Shown here: positions 1 through 11,415 of the stretch, piece by piece
Layout: the number at the start of each line of letters is the position of its first letter
How positions within the stretch are numbered: position 1 is the stretch's first letter
From: Tamarix chinensis
Taxonomy: Eukaryota > Streptophyta > Magnoliopsida > Caryophyllales > Tamaricaceae
DNA length: 64,000 bases
Assembly: GCA_030549775.1 (NCBI GenBank)
Contig: CM060180.1
Location: 92,712,172-92,776,171, forward strand
Reading direction: 5' to 3'
Made by a program: the position numbers and the translations under genes
Notes under the pieces: generated by a model
Database searches by the model: none
Seen by the model: only the letters and a program-made list of their open reading frames with translations
What the model was told of the DNA's origin: nothing

Positions 1-198
1 TGGGTGGACTAGGGTCGGGCTAGGGGAGGGCCAAATTTGGGTTTGGAGTAGGTCAGGTCATAGACTGACATGGTCATTTGTTAGTGTGACTTGATTAGGT
101 TTAGACTAACACTAGACCGGCTCGGTCCATGGGCATTAAATTTTGTATATTTTATAGTTATTTATTCAATGGTTGGTTATTCATAATATCTTTTATAA

Positions 199-200
<2 letters not shown>

Positions 201-273
<73 letters not shown>
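201..273. repeat. (AT)n microsatellite
   Basis: An uninterrupted run of about 36 AT dinucleotides. It is a simple sequence repeat in AT-rich intergenic DNA and likely varies in length between individuals. Confidence 0.98.
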
Positions 274-277
<4 letters not shown>

Positions 278-1613
278 GAATAACTATATATACTAATTAT
301 AATATAATCTTACGAAACATTTATTAAACAAATTTGTTTGATATCTTACTTGGTCAAATTCTTACTTCTGAATAACATATTATAATAGAGCTAATTTTTA
401 TAGGATAGATAATATCTATAAATTCACTGTTTACATTTATCATGATTTTTCATATAAAAATAATTCTTAAGATGAATTTGATGTTAATCTATTTTTTAAC
501 ACATTAATTATATTTTAAGGGAAAAAAGAAGTAAAAGTTTTATTTTTACTATTATTTACCTCAACTTTATTATTAGTAATATTGCCCAAAATGACTAGTT
601 TAAAAAATACTATTTTAAATGTAATTTTTATATATGAATCATCAAAAGGAGAATAAATAATGTCAAATGAGGGTTATCAATTTTTTATTAATAGATAGAT
701 TAATAATAAACTAAAGAATAATCATGTCAATGAAAGCCCACAAATATCCATAAACTTTTTAGGGTTGATCCACATTTAATTAGGTAAAAAAACTAATTCA
801 TACCTATGGGCTCTCTAAGTTAAGCTTTATTGGGATTTTGACCAAAGTCAATTGGATAGATCAAATGGACCTCCTATTAGTTGTTAAAGTCAAGTCTTCA
901 TGGTCCTTCAACGCTTAAAAAGTTTTACCTTCAAAACCCAGAGAAATTAAATAAACTAATGGAAGATGTTAGATGGATTAAGATGAAATATTTGAGGTGG
1001 AATTTGAACGGGCATCTTCATATTCAAAATTTGGAAACTTAAGAAGAAAATATGAGGTTTGAAGCTTTTGGAATTGATTGTCCTTCCTAGATTTTTTCTC
1101 GAATTCAATCTCTTATCTTTCCCTTTTCCATGGCATTCAAAGAAGAATTAGAAGAGAATGAAATGGGCTTGTAATGGAATCCCAAGATAATTGTGTAAAT
1201 GTGTTAAAGTGTGGTCCAATTAGAGTGAGGTTAGGTGGTGATTAGGGTGAATTTCCGTTATGTCTAGCCACTATTTCCCTTCAATTTTGGCCATTGATCT
1301 GATCCTTTTAGGGCATGATAGTTTAGGATGAAGGAGTTAATTAAATCCTCAAAACATTAGTTTAGTATTTAGGCTTAGTTTAAAATGAGAATATAATTCT
1401 TAATAAAACCCTTAAATTAACTTATTTTAAATCATATGATCTTATAACATTTCTATTTACATAATTCCTATAACGGCCTTATAGGTTATTTGTTTTCGGG
1501 AATTAGAATGAGAAGTGGAATTTAATAATTAGCATGCAAGTTTAGGATAAAATGAAAGTGAGGAATATAAATGGAAATCGGAGCCTTTTTATGGTGCTTA
1601 CCCACTTCAAGAG
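274..1613. other. AT-rich intergenic stretch, nothing recognised
   Basis: No long reading frame, recognisable protein segment, inverted repeat or LTR boundary was seen. The stretch borders the 3' LTR of the chromovirus that starts at 1614. Confidence 0.6.
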
Positions 1614-2006
1614 TGAGTCAAGCTCCAAAAAAGTAGTGAGGTGAAGGAGGATTCTAGACGAGGTGGGTTAGCTAAATTATTCTCTACCTTTCATTGATAA
1701 TATAGGATATTTATACAGAAATCTTAGATTAAGTATGTTATAGTACACTACTATAAGATATGCCAGCACATGCTTGGCTATAATGACCTTCCTAGCAAGC
1801 ATAGAAAGGATTACAAGTCACTAAGCATAATAATAGAAAAGATATCAATTAACTAATGAGAAGATAAGGCAGGTTGATAAAAGATAAGTAGAAGTGACAC
1901 CCCTAATCAGTCGAGAAGCCTTGCTGGGGTCTTGATGGTCCTCTTGGTCCTTGTTGGATTTGTTGTAAGTCCAGAGGTAACATCACTCATGGGCTGATAA
2001 GTATCA
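1614..2006 (-). repeat. 3' LTR of the minus-strand chromovirus
   Basis: It aligns along its whole length with 11022-11415, at roughly nine bases in ten by eye. On the plus strand it begins TGAGTCAAGCTC and ends GTATCA, giving TG...CA termini. On the minus strand the sequence just before it reads AAGTATGGGTGA, a weak polypurine tract. Confidence 0.9.
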
Positions 2007-2019
2007 TCACCCATACTTA

Positions 2020-2490
2020 GGAGAGTCAAAGGATGGAAAACTTGTAATAAATTGATCAAGATTCCTAAGTGAATTCCTGTACATCACATAAATCCCACTG
2101 AACAATAACTTGCAAAGTGCCATTGTATTGCTTGCGTTGAAGCACTCTTGTTAACTGATACACGGGGCGACCATCATAAAAAGTGGGTGCAACTGAATAT
2201 CCTTGTAAGTAGTAGGGTCTAGTCAAAATTTCAGAACTAATATATTAAATATTAGGTGAATGCAAGCAGAGTAAGGAAGTAGAAGCTTGTAGGCCATAGG
2301 ACCAATGCATTCCAAAATCTAATATAGAACAAAATAATACTTGGAGATCTTGTGTTGATGGTTGTGATGAATGGAGAGTTAGTGGTATGGGTTAAGTTTG
2401 AAAAAAACCGAAGTACCTACTAACAACTCTTTATCTATGCAATGATGGTTCGCTTGATTCTTCATACGCACTTGGGCCAGAAGCACATTT
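2020..2490 (-). pseudogene. Integrase C-terminal and chromodomain-like remnant of the chromovirus
   Basis: Read on the minus strand, frames shift but keep the landmarks of the gypsy integrase tail: a piece like VFFKLNPYH (family form: VYLKLxPYRQ), then KISKYYF, ILECIGPMAYKL and the positions equivalent to ARIHPVFHVSLLK. After these comes a segment ending LQVIVQWDLCD, matching the start of the short chromodomain-like module found after integrase in plant chromoviruses. In life this end would bind the target site or nucleosomes during integration. Several stops and frameshifts are present. The sequence upstream (integrase core and zinc finger) is lost at the junction with the nested element near 2.5 kb. 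Confidence 0.75.
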
Positions 2491-2665
2491 TACTTGATTA
2501 TCCTTAACAACTAATTATGTTTATCTCATACTATGTTTCTTTATTATTATTATCCTTCTTTTATATGTGATTATCATATAGGGTGTAGTTATGTATGCTT
2601 ACTATGTTTATGTGGGAGTACAAGTATATACTATGTACATTTTTTTTCCTTGTTTTATCAAAAAA

Positions 2666-3050
2666 AAACATGGGGGCACCGTATTACCAAAACGCTCGCC
2701 GTATTTTTCCGTCAGAGAAAAAACAGCAAAGGCAGAAACATTCGAAAACAAACATAGGGGGCCATGTTAATTTAACATGGACCATGTTTTTCTGTCAGGG
2801 AAATTTTGAGAAATTCCAGCAACATTCAAAAATAACACAAGGGGTCCGTGTTTATCAAATACAGATCGTGTTTTCGTGTCAGTTAATTTTTCCAAGTTCC
2901 TGAGACTTTCAAAAATAACATAGGGGGTCCGTGTTTACAAAACACGGACCGTATTTTTCTGTCATGATTTTTTTCCCGTGTAACAGAGAGTTGAAAAATA
3001 AACACGGGGTACCATGTTTCCTAAACATGGTCCATGTTTCTTTAAAAAGC
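2666..3050. repeat. 83-bp tandem repeat with hairpin core in the Athila-like leader
   Basis: Five diverged units start near 2666, 2749, 2832, 2914 and 2997, spaced 82-83 bases. Each holds an inverted repeat of the form GGTCCGTGTTT...AAACACGGACC, followed in most units by TTTTTCTGTCAG. Two related units (about 6984 and 7075) lie inside the LTR of the same element. Confidence 0.85.
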
Positions 3051-3889
3051 TCCTACTTCTGCCCGTGTTTTCAGACATTGCAAAACACGACCCCCTCCCC
3101 TTCGATTCTGTCTCAGTCAACTGCGAAAACCTCCATTTTTCCCCTCTTCCATCCTCCATTTTCTTGCATAATCTTCCCATTCCTTACATTCTCACTTTCA
3201 TTCTTCATCCCTACCACTTCTCCATCCATAGTTTGGTCTCAAAAAAATTTGTATTCGTGCTCAACTTATCCAAATTTAAGGAGAGTATCTTAGGGCTTTT
3301 GTTTAATTTGAATTTTCTGAAAATTACAAAACTTCATTCTACAATTTCATTCATCAAATTTCACAATCCTAAATAACTGAATTTCCCAAATTTTTTAGAT
3401 TTTACACTTTTTGTTACAATTGTGAGGCATACATGTTTGTGTGATGACAAATTTGTAACATATTACAATACATTTGCATTTGTTTGTTGAATTTTTGTCC
3501 AAACTTATACTACCTATCAATGTTTTGTTGATTTGCTAGATGTTTAGGGCAAATATAATGCAAATGTTAAAAGTTGCAATTTTGTTGCAAATTGAAATAC
3601 ATTTTTGGTAAATTCGGGGTATGTGTTGAAATAATTCTTACAAGATGAGAATTCTTTATCCCTACAAATGAATGAATGTAGATATTCTTATGAATGATTA
3701 CTCTTAATGCCAAGACTTAATGGCACGAAAATTACTGAATTGAATGCCAAATATCACAATGTTTGTAACATCAAATTTATATTTGGCATTTCTATTTAAG
3801 TGATGAATTGGGTAAGAAAATAAATGAAGAACACAAAAATTTATTACCTTCCACCCTACTATCCTTACTAATGTATGAGTGTTTTATAG

Positions 3890-5137
3890 ATGGCACCCAA
3901 AAAGAAACAACGGACTGAGGGGGAATCTTCAAGACCTCGATCATCACCAACTCAACATTGAAACCGAAGAAACCGAACCAATGAACTAGGTATCATATTT
4001 ACCACTCCGGAACAACGGCAAAGGTACGACTATTTATCTTAAAGGAAAATTATTGGAACAAGGTATTTGGATGATGGTTGTCTAAATACGTTAGGAATAC
4101 ATGCGCAAGTGATGCAATTGCTGAGAAATGTAGGATTACATAATTTCGTCTATTGTACCAACCATACATATAGGCGTTTAACATTAGAATTCCTCAGTAC
4201 CTTTGAATTATGTGTTGTTCCTAGCGCTTCTCAAGAGGAGAAAGGGTACATTTGTTTTCGCCTCTTTAATGAGGATAGAGAAATGTCTATGAATGAACTA
4301 GCACATATTTTTATGTTTCCTCTAGGGGCAATCGTATCATATTCCCTTGGTTTAATATGAATTTTTTTCTTTGCTAAAATTGGTGATATCTCTAATATTC
4401 CCACTCCCGATACTTTCTGAATATCTGAAGCTAAGGCTTCAAGGATTTTCAATGTAGTCTTCATATATTTACAAAGACTCTTAGCTACCACCGTTTTTGG
4501 GCGGGGAGATAGTACAGGGGTTGTTCATTCCATTGATCTTTACTTCATTAATGCTATGCTAGATCATACTCGACTTGACACTACTTATTTTCTAGCTAAG
4601 TAATTTCAAAGGGTAGGAAATTCTAAACATGGTGATATTGTCATTAGTGGTTTAATTACCACTATTTGTTTAAGTTTGGACATACCTCTTCCTGATGATA
4701 TGCCCATAGAAGCTATGAGCACCCAAATAAATATTGAACATTGCCGTCTTATGCATCTTATCGAGCGTAGGGTCAATGCATGGTATCTTTCATACCAAGG
4801 GCATGCTTATTTTCCTCTACCAAACCCTACCAGAACCGACCATTTCAACCCACGAAATTGGCAACCATTTGATGATGACGATACTCCCGCTCCTCTTGCC
4901 ATTGAATATCCAATCCCTCCTCATGGTGAACAAGCACCACCACCTCCCCTACCTCATTCACAAGCCAGCTCCTCTCCCTCTTCTACTTATATTCCCAAAT
5001 GGCATCTCCAATTTCAAACCCAAGTCTATTCCCAACTAGATTCCATACACCAAAATCATGATCAAATGATGGAGATGATGAAATCTCTTTACGAATTTCA
5101 TCTCGGACAGAGAGACCCCCCACCACCTCCTTCATAA
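3890..5137 (+). pseudogene. Athila-type ORF1 (gag-like), five premature stops
   Basis: One continuous frame of 415 codons starts at an ATG at 3890 with a basic, serine-rich start (MAPKKKQRTEG) and ends at the stop at 5137. It is broken by five in-frame stops, near 3960, 4038, 4360, 4420 and 4603. The segment around 4160-4300 (YRRLTLEFLSTFEL, then FRLFNEDREMSM) has the signature of the Athila ORF1 / plant transposon protein family. The C-terminal third is proline-rich with poly-proline runs and a short MMEMMKSLYEF coiled-coil-like stretch. In an active element this would be the capsid-like protein. Because the frame is held apart from the stops, decay is mostly by point mutation. Function is assigned by family likeness only. 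Confidence 0.72.
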
Positions 5138-6707
5138 ATCCGATTCCTAGTCTCTTTTTCCTGGATTAGTTCATTGGGGACAATGAACAAGATAAGTAGA
5201 TGGATGTGTTTGTGATAATTGATTAAGTTAAGATAGTCCTTGTGGGTGTTATGTGCATATATATATATATAGTTTTTATTTATTCGGTTTTATTTCTTTC
5301 TTTCTGTGCCTGTTTTGTTTAGGTGAGTTGTGTCTTAAGTATATAATCTTATGTTGGTTGTTTGGTTCATCTTTAAACAAGAAGTGTTAGATTTGAGTTA
5401 TCCATTCATGGGTAAAATAAAGTAATGGGACTAAATTTTTTTACAAAGGATATTTTTAAATCATATTAACTGATTTGATCACCATCTTACAAAAACATAA
5501 AAATAGAAATTGAGAGTGTGATAGTAGTGAAGGAAATAAATTTAGAATGGTTAGGAATCAATCCATGCATTGAATATGAATGAGATGAAATTAAATTAAA
5601 AATTGGTAGATGCACCATTATGAACGCTTGAGCCTAATCTTTAGATATATCATTTATCCAAAATATATTTTTCTTTTGTATGTATTCTCCAATGATATAT
5701 GAAACTAGAATTTTCCATTAATTCTCTTCAAGACTACATAGAACTTTAGGATATTTGAAAATGATAAATGCATTCTTATTTCTTTATTAGCTACAAAACC
5801 AAAAAGCTTACCTTGAAAATTATTACCCGTTTACATAAACCCCTTTGAGCCTAAACCTTATTCTATTGATTTAACCTTCATTAACAACTAATATCCATAT
5901 GAATTTTCCCTCCTTACTCTATAACTAGTGAAGTAATAAATTTTCAGGGAAAGCATTTGTTGATAAGGTAAAATCCAAGCATGGGGGTGCAAAAGAAGAA
6001 GAAGAAGAAGAAGAAATTCTTTCATTTTTTTATTTGGTTGAAGGGAAAGGTTGAATCCTTTAAAAAAATTGTGAGAATAACATTAGAGCCATTGAATGGA
6101 AAGGATTGTAACTTCTCTATAAAAATAAAAAAACAATTGCTTCTCTAGTTAATAGAGTTAAGCTACAATCGCAAAATTATACCCTACCTTATAAACTTAG
6201 CCCCATTACAACCAATTTCAAGACCTTTTGATTCTTATATACTATAGTTCTTTTCAGCGGTGGCGAATTAAGAATAATGGCAAACATATGGGTGATCATT
6301 ATCATTTAGAGAAGTTTTGAGAGTAAACACATCACACCATACACACATAAGAGTTAGTGTGTTCACACACCGAAAGTAAGAACCTGCCAATTTAAATTTC
6401 ATTAATCTTAATCTAACTTTGCATGGTGAGATACTAACTATATAACTCTTGTTCCCTAACCACTTGAGCATTTGATAAGACTGTTTATGAGTTGAGTTAG
6501 ATATGTGATCCAAAATTTTCTCAACATTGTGATTTTATGATTTAAAAGTGTTTTAAGTCCCAATGCATTGTTAAACTCTGTGAATGAATAAATCAAATCT
6601 TACAATTCTTGTAATCCGTGACTTATCTCACTTGAATTTCTTGATGTACTCATGTGCATGTTATGATGGTGCTTGAGGACAAGCAATGATTTAAGCATGG
6701 GGGTATT
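5138..6707 (+). other. Non-coding 3' part of the Athila-like element with polypurine tract
   Basis: No pol genes are present between the gag-like frame and the LTR, so the element is non-autonomous or deleted. A (GAA)n run occupies 5994-6015. The sequence just before the LTR (about 6671-6707) reads TTGAGGACAAGC, then TTTAAGCATGGGGG, which is a plausible polypurine tract. A second AAGCATGGGGGTGC lies at about 5977-5990. Confidence 0.55.
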
Positions 6708-8259
6708 TGATAGACGGAATTTATAAACTATTTTCCTGCGTAAAAATGTCATTTATTCCTCATTAATTTTATAAGATTTAATCTTTTTGAGTTTTTCTCT
6801 TTTGAATAGATTTTGTAGGAAAAGATAAAATTGAAGAAATTCAAAGGAGAATCAACGAAAAGAAGAAATCAAGCAAAGAACACATCAAGAAACATTGAAG
6901 TAAGGGGAGAAAAGTTGGAAATGAAGCAAATACACCAAGAGAAGTTGTGCTAAAATTTTAAGGGAAGAAGAGTGAAAGAGCCAAGAACATGGTACCCCTA
7001 TATTTCCTAAACACGGGTTGTGTTAAAATCTCAGTTCTTATATTCAGGGTCCAAAATTTGGCAGAGAAATCAAAGAAAAACACAGAGGTCCCATGTTTCC
7101 TAAACACGGGCCGTGTTTTTCTTAAATTTTGTAACCGCTCACACGACCTATTTTCTGATATATTCTCTATCAATTCAGGGTTCAAAAATTCATTTTCAAG
7201 GATACGAAATAATTGAATGTGCTATTTTTCTCTATTCCCTCTAGAAAGTATATGTACTTCACAATTCCAACTTCATTTATCTTTCTTGTATTCTATTCAA
7301 CAATTGACGGTCTGCAATTCAAGTGATAAGCCCTTCTCTATTCCTTTATTAATTACAAGTTCTACATTTTTATTGAATGTAAGTAAATTTTCTATAATTG
7401 TGTTTTTATTTCTCTTGCTTTTAGTGTGTTGTTACTATTATTAGATGTTTTTTGTATTAATTATAAGTTATTGCATGTAATAGTGCGATCTAAAATTATG
7501 CAGATGTTAGAGTAAATAAAACAGGGTAGGATGATTTGAGGATGGAATTATGTTTCAAATACAACAACGCAATTTGAAGGTTTGATTCTATATGAAATTT
7601 AATTGAAGTAATGGATGGAATTGAATGATTTCGTATCATTGATTAAGAATTTAAACTAATTAGATTGATAACCAATTTAGTTTATAAATTAATCTCCGCT
7701 GAGACACCATAATTAACCCATAATTGTTAATTAACGTGTCTAGAGTAGCAAAAAGGTTAATTGTTAATCTTATCCATTAATTCGTATAATTGCATAATCC
7801 GAGCTTATGTGGTTATGGTTGTAGTTGACTGCTTTCCATTTGTAATGCTGTCATTAATTGAATCTAGTGTTCGTAACCTAGATTATTAAATGGTTAGGTG
7901 ATAAATTGAGAGCTTATTTAATTTATTAGAATTGAGAGAAAGTAAAGAGATGAATTATTATGAGTTTCTAAAGGTCAACATTAAATTATTTAGAATCATC
8001 CTTTTTCCATAAGTATTTGATATCTTACTTCCATAATCAATTCATTCCTATCCTCATTCATCAAAAAAAGAGAAAAGTTGACTATAGTATAGAATTAGCA
8101 AAAGAATTAATGAAATTGTGTAGCCGGAGTTTTAACATCAATTACAAAAATATTGATTAAACACCATTCCTTGTGGGTTCGACTCCTTCTTACCAATTAC
8201 TACGTAATTGGGAATTAGGATTTATATATTAAATTTGTTGTGTATACGACAGCGCATCA
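6708..8259 (+). repeat. Right LTR of the Athila-like element
   Basis: It starts TGATAGACGG directly after the purine-rich tract and ends GCGCATCA, after which chromovirus RNase H sequence resumes. The length of about 1.55 kb fits Athila-class LTRs. It contains two units of the hairpin repeat also found in the leader. Confidence 0.7.
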
Positions 8260-8261
8260 GA

Positions 8262-9995
8262 TGGCAAACATATCATGGGAATAGGTGGATGATTTTTATA
8301 TTTGGGGAGGAAGATATTTTCTGTAAAAAGTTAGAGGATGGTGATCTTGGGTAAGAACAACTCTAATGGCTAAACCAGAGACATCAATATGGATAGAGAA
8401 TGACTCACTCAAATGGGGAGGGTACAACACAAGTATATTAGTCACTGCTACCTTTAATCAATCGAAGGTTTTTTAGGCCACAAATTTCCATTGGAAGGCA
8501 TGTTGTCTCAATAAGTCCATGACTGGGCTTACAATAGTGGCATAGTGCTGAATAAACCGCCTATAATAACTTGTGAGGCCCAAAAAACCACACAAGCTTA
8601 TTATATATTCTTGTTTGGGTTAATTCAGCATAGCTTGGATTTTATCGGGATTAACTTGTACTCATCCACTATAAATCATATAACCCAAATAATAAATCTT
8701 AGCAAGCCCAAAGAACACTTAGATAACTTGGCATAAAGTTAGTATTGGGTTAAAAGGCCAAGGGTAGTGTCGAAATATGAAAGGTGACTAGCCAAGAGGG
8801 GTTATATATGAGGATATCATTGAAAAATAAAGGTATGAATTTCGAAAGATAAGGCTTAAAAATGATGTTCATATTTGATTGGAAAGTGGATGGAGCATTG
8901 GTCAAGCCAAAAGACATTACAAGGATTTTATAACGGCCTTCATGTGTGGAAAAGTAGTTTTAGGGATATCAGGTGGGTAAACCTATATTTAAAAGTAGCC
9001 ACTCCTCAAATCTAATTTTGCAAAATAAATAGCTCTATGTAATTCACCTAGTAGCTCGTCAACTGTAGGTATGGGATACCTATATTTTATAGTAATGGCA
9101 TTAAGGGCCCTATAGTCAACACAATGTGTTGTCCTTCTTCTTGACTAAGATAACCGAGGATAAAAAAGGGCTTGTGGAAGGTTGAATGATTTTAGCTTGG
9201 AGCATCTCCTAGACTTGCTTTTTTATTTCAATTTTTTAGAAGAATGGATACTAGTAAGGTCTAACGTTGATGGGTTGGGTATGTGGATTAAGGTTTACAT
9301 GGTGATCCAAGGTATGATGAGGGGGTAGCCCAATAGGTATGTCAAAAACCCAGGCATACTTCTCCAAGATGTGCTAAATTTGGGGATGTGGAGTTTAGGC
9401 TGAGGTGTTATCCATTGGTTTAGGTTCAATGGGGTCCAAGGAAAAATAGGCTGAAAGTGAATTAGTGGACTGCAATCTTTTTAACTTTTGGGGTATGATG
9501 AGATCTGGGCCATCAAGGGCATTCAAGCATGTGAATTGCACAATCTATCCATCCTTTTCAAATGCCAGTGTCATCTTCCTATGGTCAGTAGTGACTGGTC
9601 CCAAAGCTTTTAGCCATTAAACTCCCAAAACAGCATTGGCTCTAGCAGGTCGTAAATGAATGAAAGTCAACATTGAACATATGCCCCTGTACCACCATGG
9701 TTACCCCTTGACACACACCCTAGCTTTGAATGTTATCCCCATTTCCCACAGTGACTGAGAACTTATGTTGTTTGTCTACCAGAATACCCCAAAATCGGAT
9801 GATGCGAGGGTGGAAGAAATTATGTGTACTGCCTCTATCAACCAAAATAGAAATGGGGTGATGGTGTATAATGGCCAGTAACCATAGAGATTGAGGGTTT
9901 GATGCACCAGTCATGGCTTGTAATGATATTTCAGGCTCAACTTCTATTGATGGGTCTAAAGGTTTGGTTAGTTCCTCAAGTTTTACTTCAATTTC
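8262..9995 (-). pseudogene. Chromovirus pol remnant: protease, reverse transcriptase, start of RNase H
   Basis: On the minus strand, protease lies at about 9.95-9.74 kb: a segment LLAIIHHHPISILVDRGST resembles gypsy retropepsin, but the active-site DSG reads DRG. Reverse transcriptase lies at about 9.15-8.56 kb, with [43 protein letters not shown] and FFNDIL, the last standing where FFDDIL or FIDDIL is expected, so a catalytic aspartate is asparagine. RNase H follows (SFSIHIDVSGLA, then SSTYSHDMFAI) and is cut at 8260 by the nested element. Many stops and shifts are present. The protein would have copied element RNA into DNA in cytoplasmic particles; this copy cannot. Confidence 0.85.
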
Positions 9996-10026
9996 AGACA
10001 TCTCCTCTAGCATCAAGAGTAAAATT

Positions 10027-10730
10027 AAAGGGTTTTTACACTTGTGGCCTAGATGATGTTTTTCATCACAAGTAAAGCATAAGACATATGCCTACTGATG
10101 CTTATGTTCTTCCGAGCTAAGCCTTCAAATTGAGGGTGAGGTATTTTATGATGGTGGCAATATAAGTGGAAGGGATAAATGTGGCGGGTTTATGTTTGTA
10201 GGTAGGGAATTCCTTAGATTTAGGTTACGAATGAAGGGAGCTCAAGGTTCATTCAACCTATTCTCCACCAACTTGACCATATCAATAGCATCTACAATAT
10301 TCGTGGGTTTGAGAATAGCTAATTAGTTTTTTATCAATGGTTTTAACCCTGAAAGGAAACAATTCATAAGGGCATTTGGAGGTATATATGTGATTCGATT
10401 GTTGGTATTTTCGAACAAAGATTGATAATCTTCAACTGAGCCGGTTTGTTTAAGTTTAAGTAATGTTGCTTGTGGATTAGCAAACAAGGATGATCTGAAC
10501 CTTTGTTCCAAGGTGCGAGTGAAAGCCTTTTAGGAAGAGAGTTGGCGATTCCCATACATCTATTGAAACCAGCTAAAGGCCTGTTTGGGCATGTAAAAGC
10601 TGGCAAGATCAACTCATTGTCCGTGAGAAGTATTGTGGAAGATCAAATACCATTCAGCCTAAAATATCCAGTCTACAGGATTCAAACCATTGAAAGTACT
10701 TGGTTCACATTTTAGAGGTTTGACGGCAAT
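10027..10730 (-). pseudogene. Chromovirus gag remnant with CCHC knuckle
   Basis: On the minus strand a retrotransposon gag domain runs from about 10720 to 10260: FNGLNPVDWIF, then the cleanest block EQRFRSSLFANPQATLLKL and KQTGSVEDYQSLFE, ending CFLSGLKPLI and IDMVKLVENR. Downstream at about 10080-10030 the frame reads CFTCDEKHHLGHKC, a CCHC zinc knuckle for RNA packaging. Several in-frame stops interrupt the first half. It lies immediately before the protease remnant, as expected for gag. Confidence 0.82.
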
Positions 10731-11021
10731 GGTTGTAGCCATACGATTTTCGGTGGAGAGTGTGGGAAAAATGACGAGTAATTGTGGCGCTATTGGGTTA
10801 GGGGTGCTACTAGTGGTCGTAGCTTCTAACCTTCAAATAATCTCGGCATACTTGTTGTTCATGGTTTGAGTGAGGTTAGCAATGGTTGTTTCGTGGTTTT
10901 GGAGGGTTTCTCTAATTTGTTTTAGTATTTCATCAATGTTTTAGATCTAGTATTGTGCGCATCATCCTAGGCCATGGCTCTCAACAAGAGAACCAATGAT
11001 GGTGTTTACCAATTCCAAACG

Positions 11022-11415
11022 TGAGACAAGCTCTAGAAAAGTAGTGAGGTGAAGGAGGACTCTAAACGAGGTGGGTTAGCTAAATTCTTCTCTGTCTTTC
11101 ATTGATAAATCCAAGATATTTATACAGAAATCTTAGATTAAGTCTATTATAACAGACTACTGCAAAATATGCCAGTACATGCTTGGCTATAACAACCTTT
11201 CTAGCAACCATGGAAAGAATGACACGTCACTAAGCATAATAACATAAAAAGATATCAATTAACTAATCAAAAGACAAGGTAGGTTGATAAAAGATAAACA
11301 GCAACGACACGCCCAATCAGTCGAGAAGCCTTGCTGGATCTTGATGGTCCTCTTGGGCCTTGTTGGATTTTCTGTAGGTCCAGAGGTAACATCACACATG
11401 GGCTGATCCGTAGCA
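11022..11415 (-). repeat. 5' LTR of the minus-strand chromovirus
   Basis: This is the partner of 1614-2006. On the minus strand it begins TGCTACGGATCAGCCC and ends CTTGTCTCA. The minus-strand sequence just beyond contains ATTGGTAAACACCAT, a possible eroded initiator-Met tRNA primer site. Confidence 0.88.

Larger units (their letters stand above)
2500..8259 (+). mobile_element. Athila-like LTR retrotransposon, nested, left LTR missing
   Basis: A 1552-base LTR-like segment at 6708-8259 has TGAT...ATCA ends and follows a polypurine-type sequence (AAGCATGGGGG). Upstream lie a degenerate Athila-type gag-like gene (3890-5137) and a leader with five 83-bp repeats. The right edge joins directly to the RNase H of the host chromovirus at 8260, so this element inserted into that one. 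No copy of the LTR occurs at the left edge, and the chromovirus resumes at about 2.49 kb at a more distal point of pol. A deletion has therefore removed the left LTR together with the chromovirus integrase core. Athila is the best fit from the ORF style and the LTR-proximal motif; other Tat-branch elements are possible. The exact left edge (2.49-2.66 kb) is uncertain. Confidence 0.68.
1614..11415 (-). mobile_element. Decayed Ty3/gypsy chromovirus with two LTRs, split by a nested element
   Basis: Two direct repeats of 393 and 394 bases (1614-2006 and 11022-11415) bracket minus-strand remnants in gypsy order: gag (about 10.7-10.0 kb), protease (about 9.9 kb), reverse transcriptase (9.15-8.56 kb), RNase H start (8.4-8.26 kb) and, beyond a nested insertion, the integrase tail with a chromodomain-like end (2.49-2.02 kb). 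The order gag, protease, RT, RNase H, integrase is that of Ty3/gypsy, and the tail after integrase resembles plant chromoviruses. The integrase core is missing at the nested element's left edge. Stops and frameshifts occur throughout, so the element is dead. No 5-bp target duplication matches at the outer edges: the left flank ends aagag and the right flank begins ctttt. Confidence 0.88.

Noticed and set aside
2666..3050. CRISPR-like array (regular repeats with spacers)
   Set aside because: The 'spacers' are also repeated between units, the repeats are diverged, and the genome is eukaryotic; it is a tandem repeat in a retrotransposon leader.
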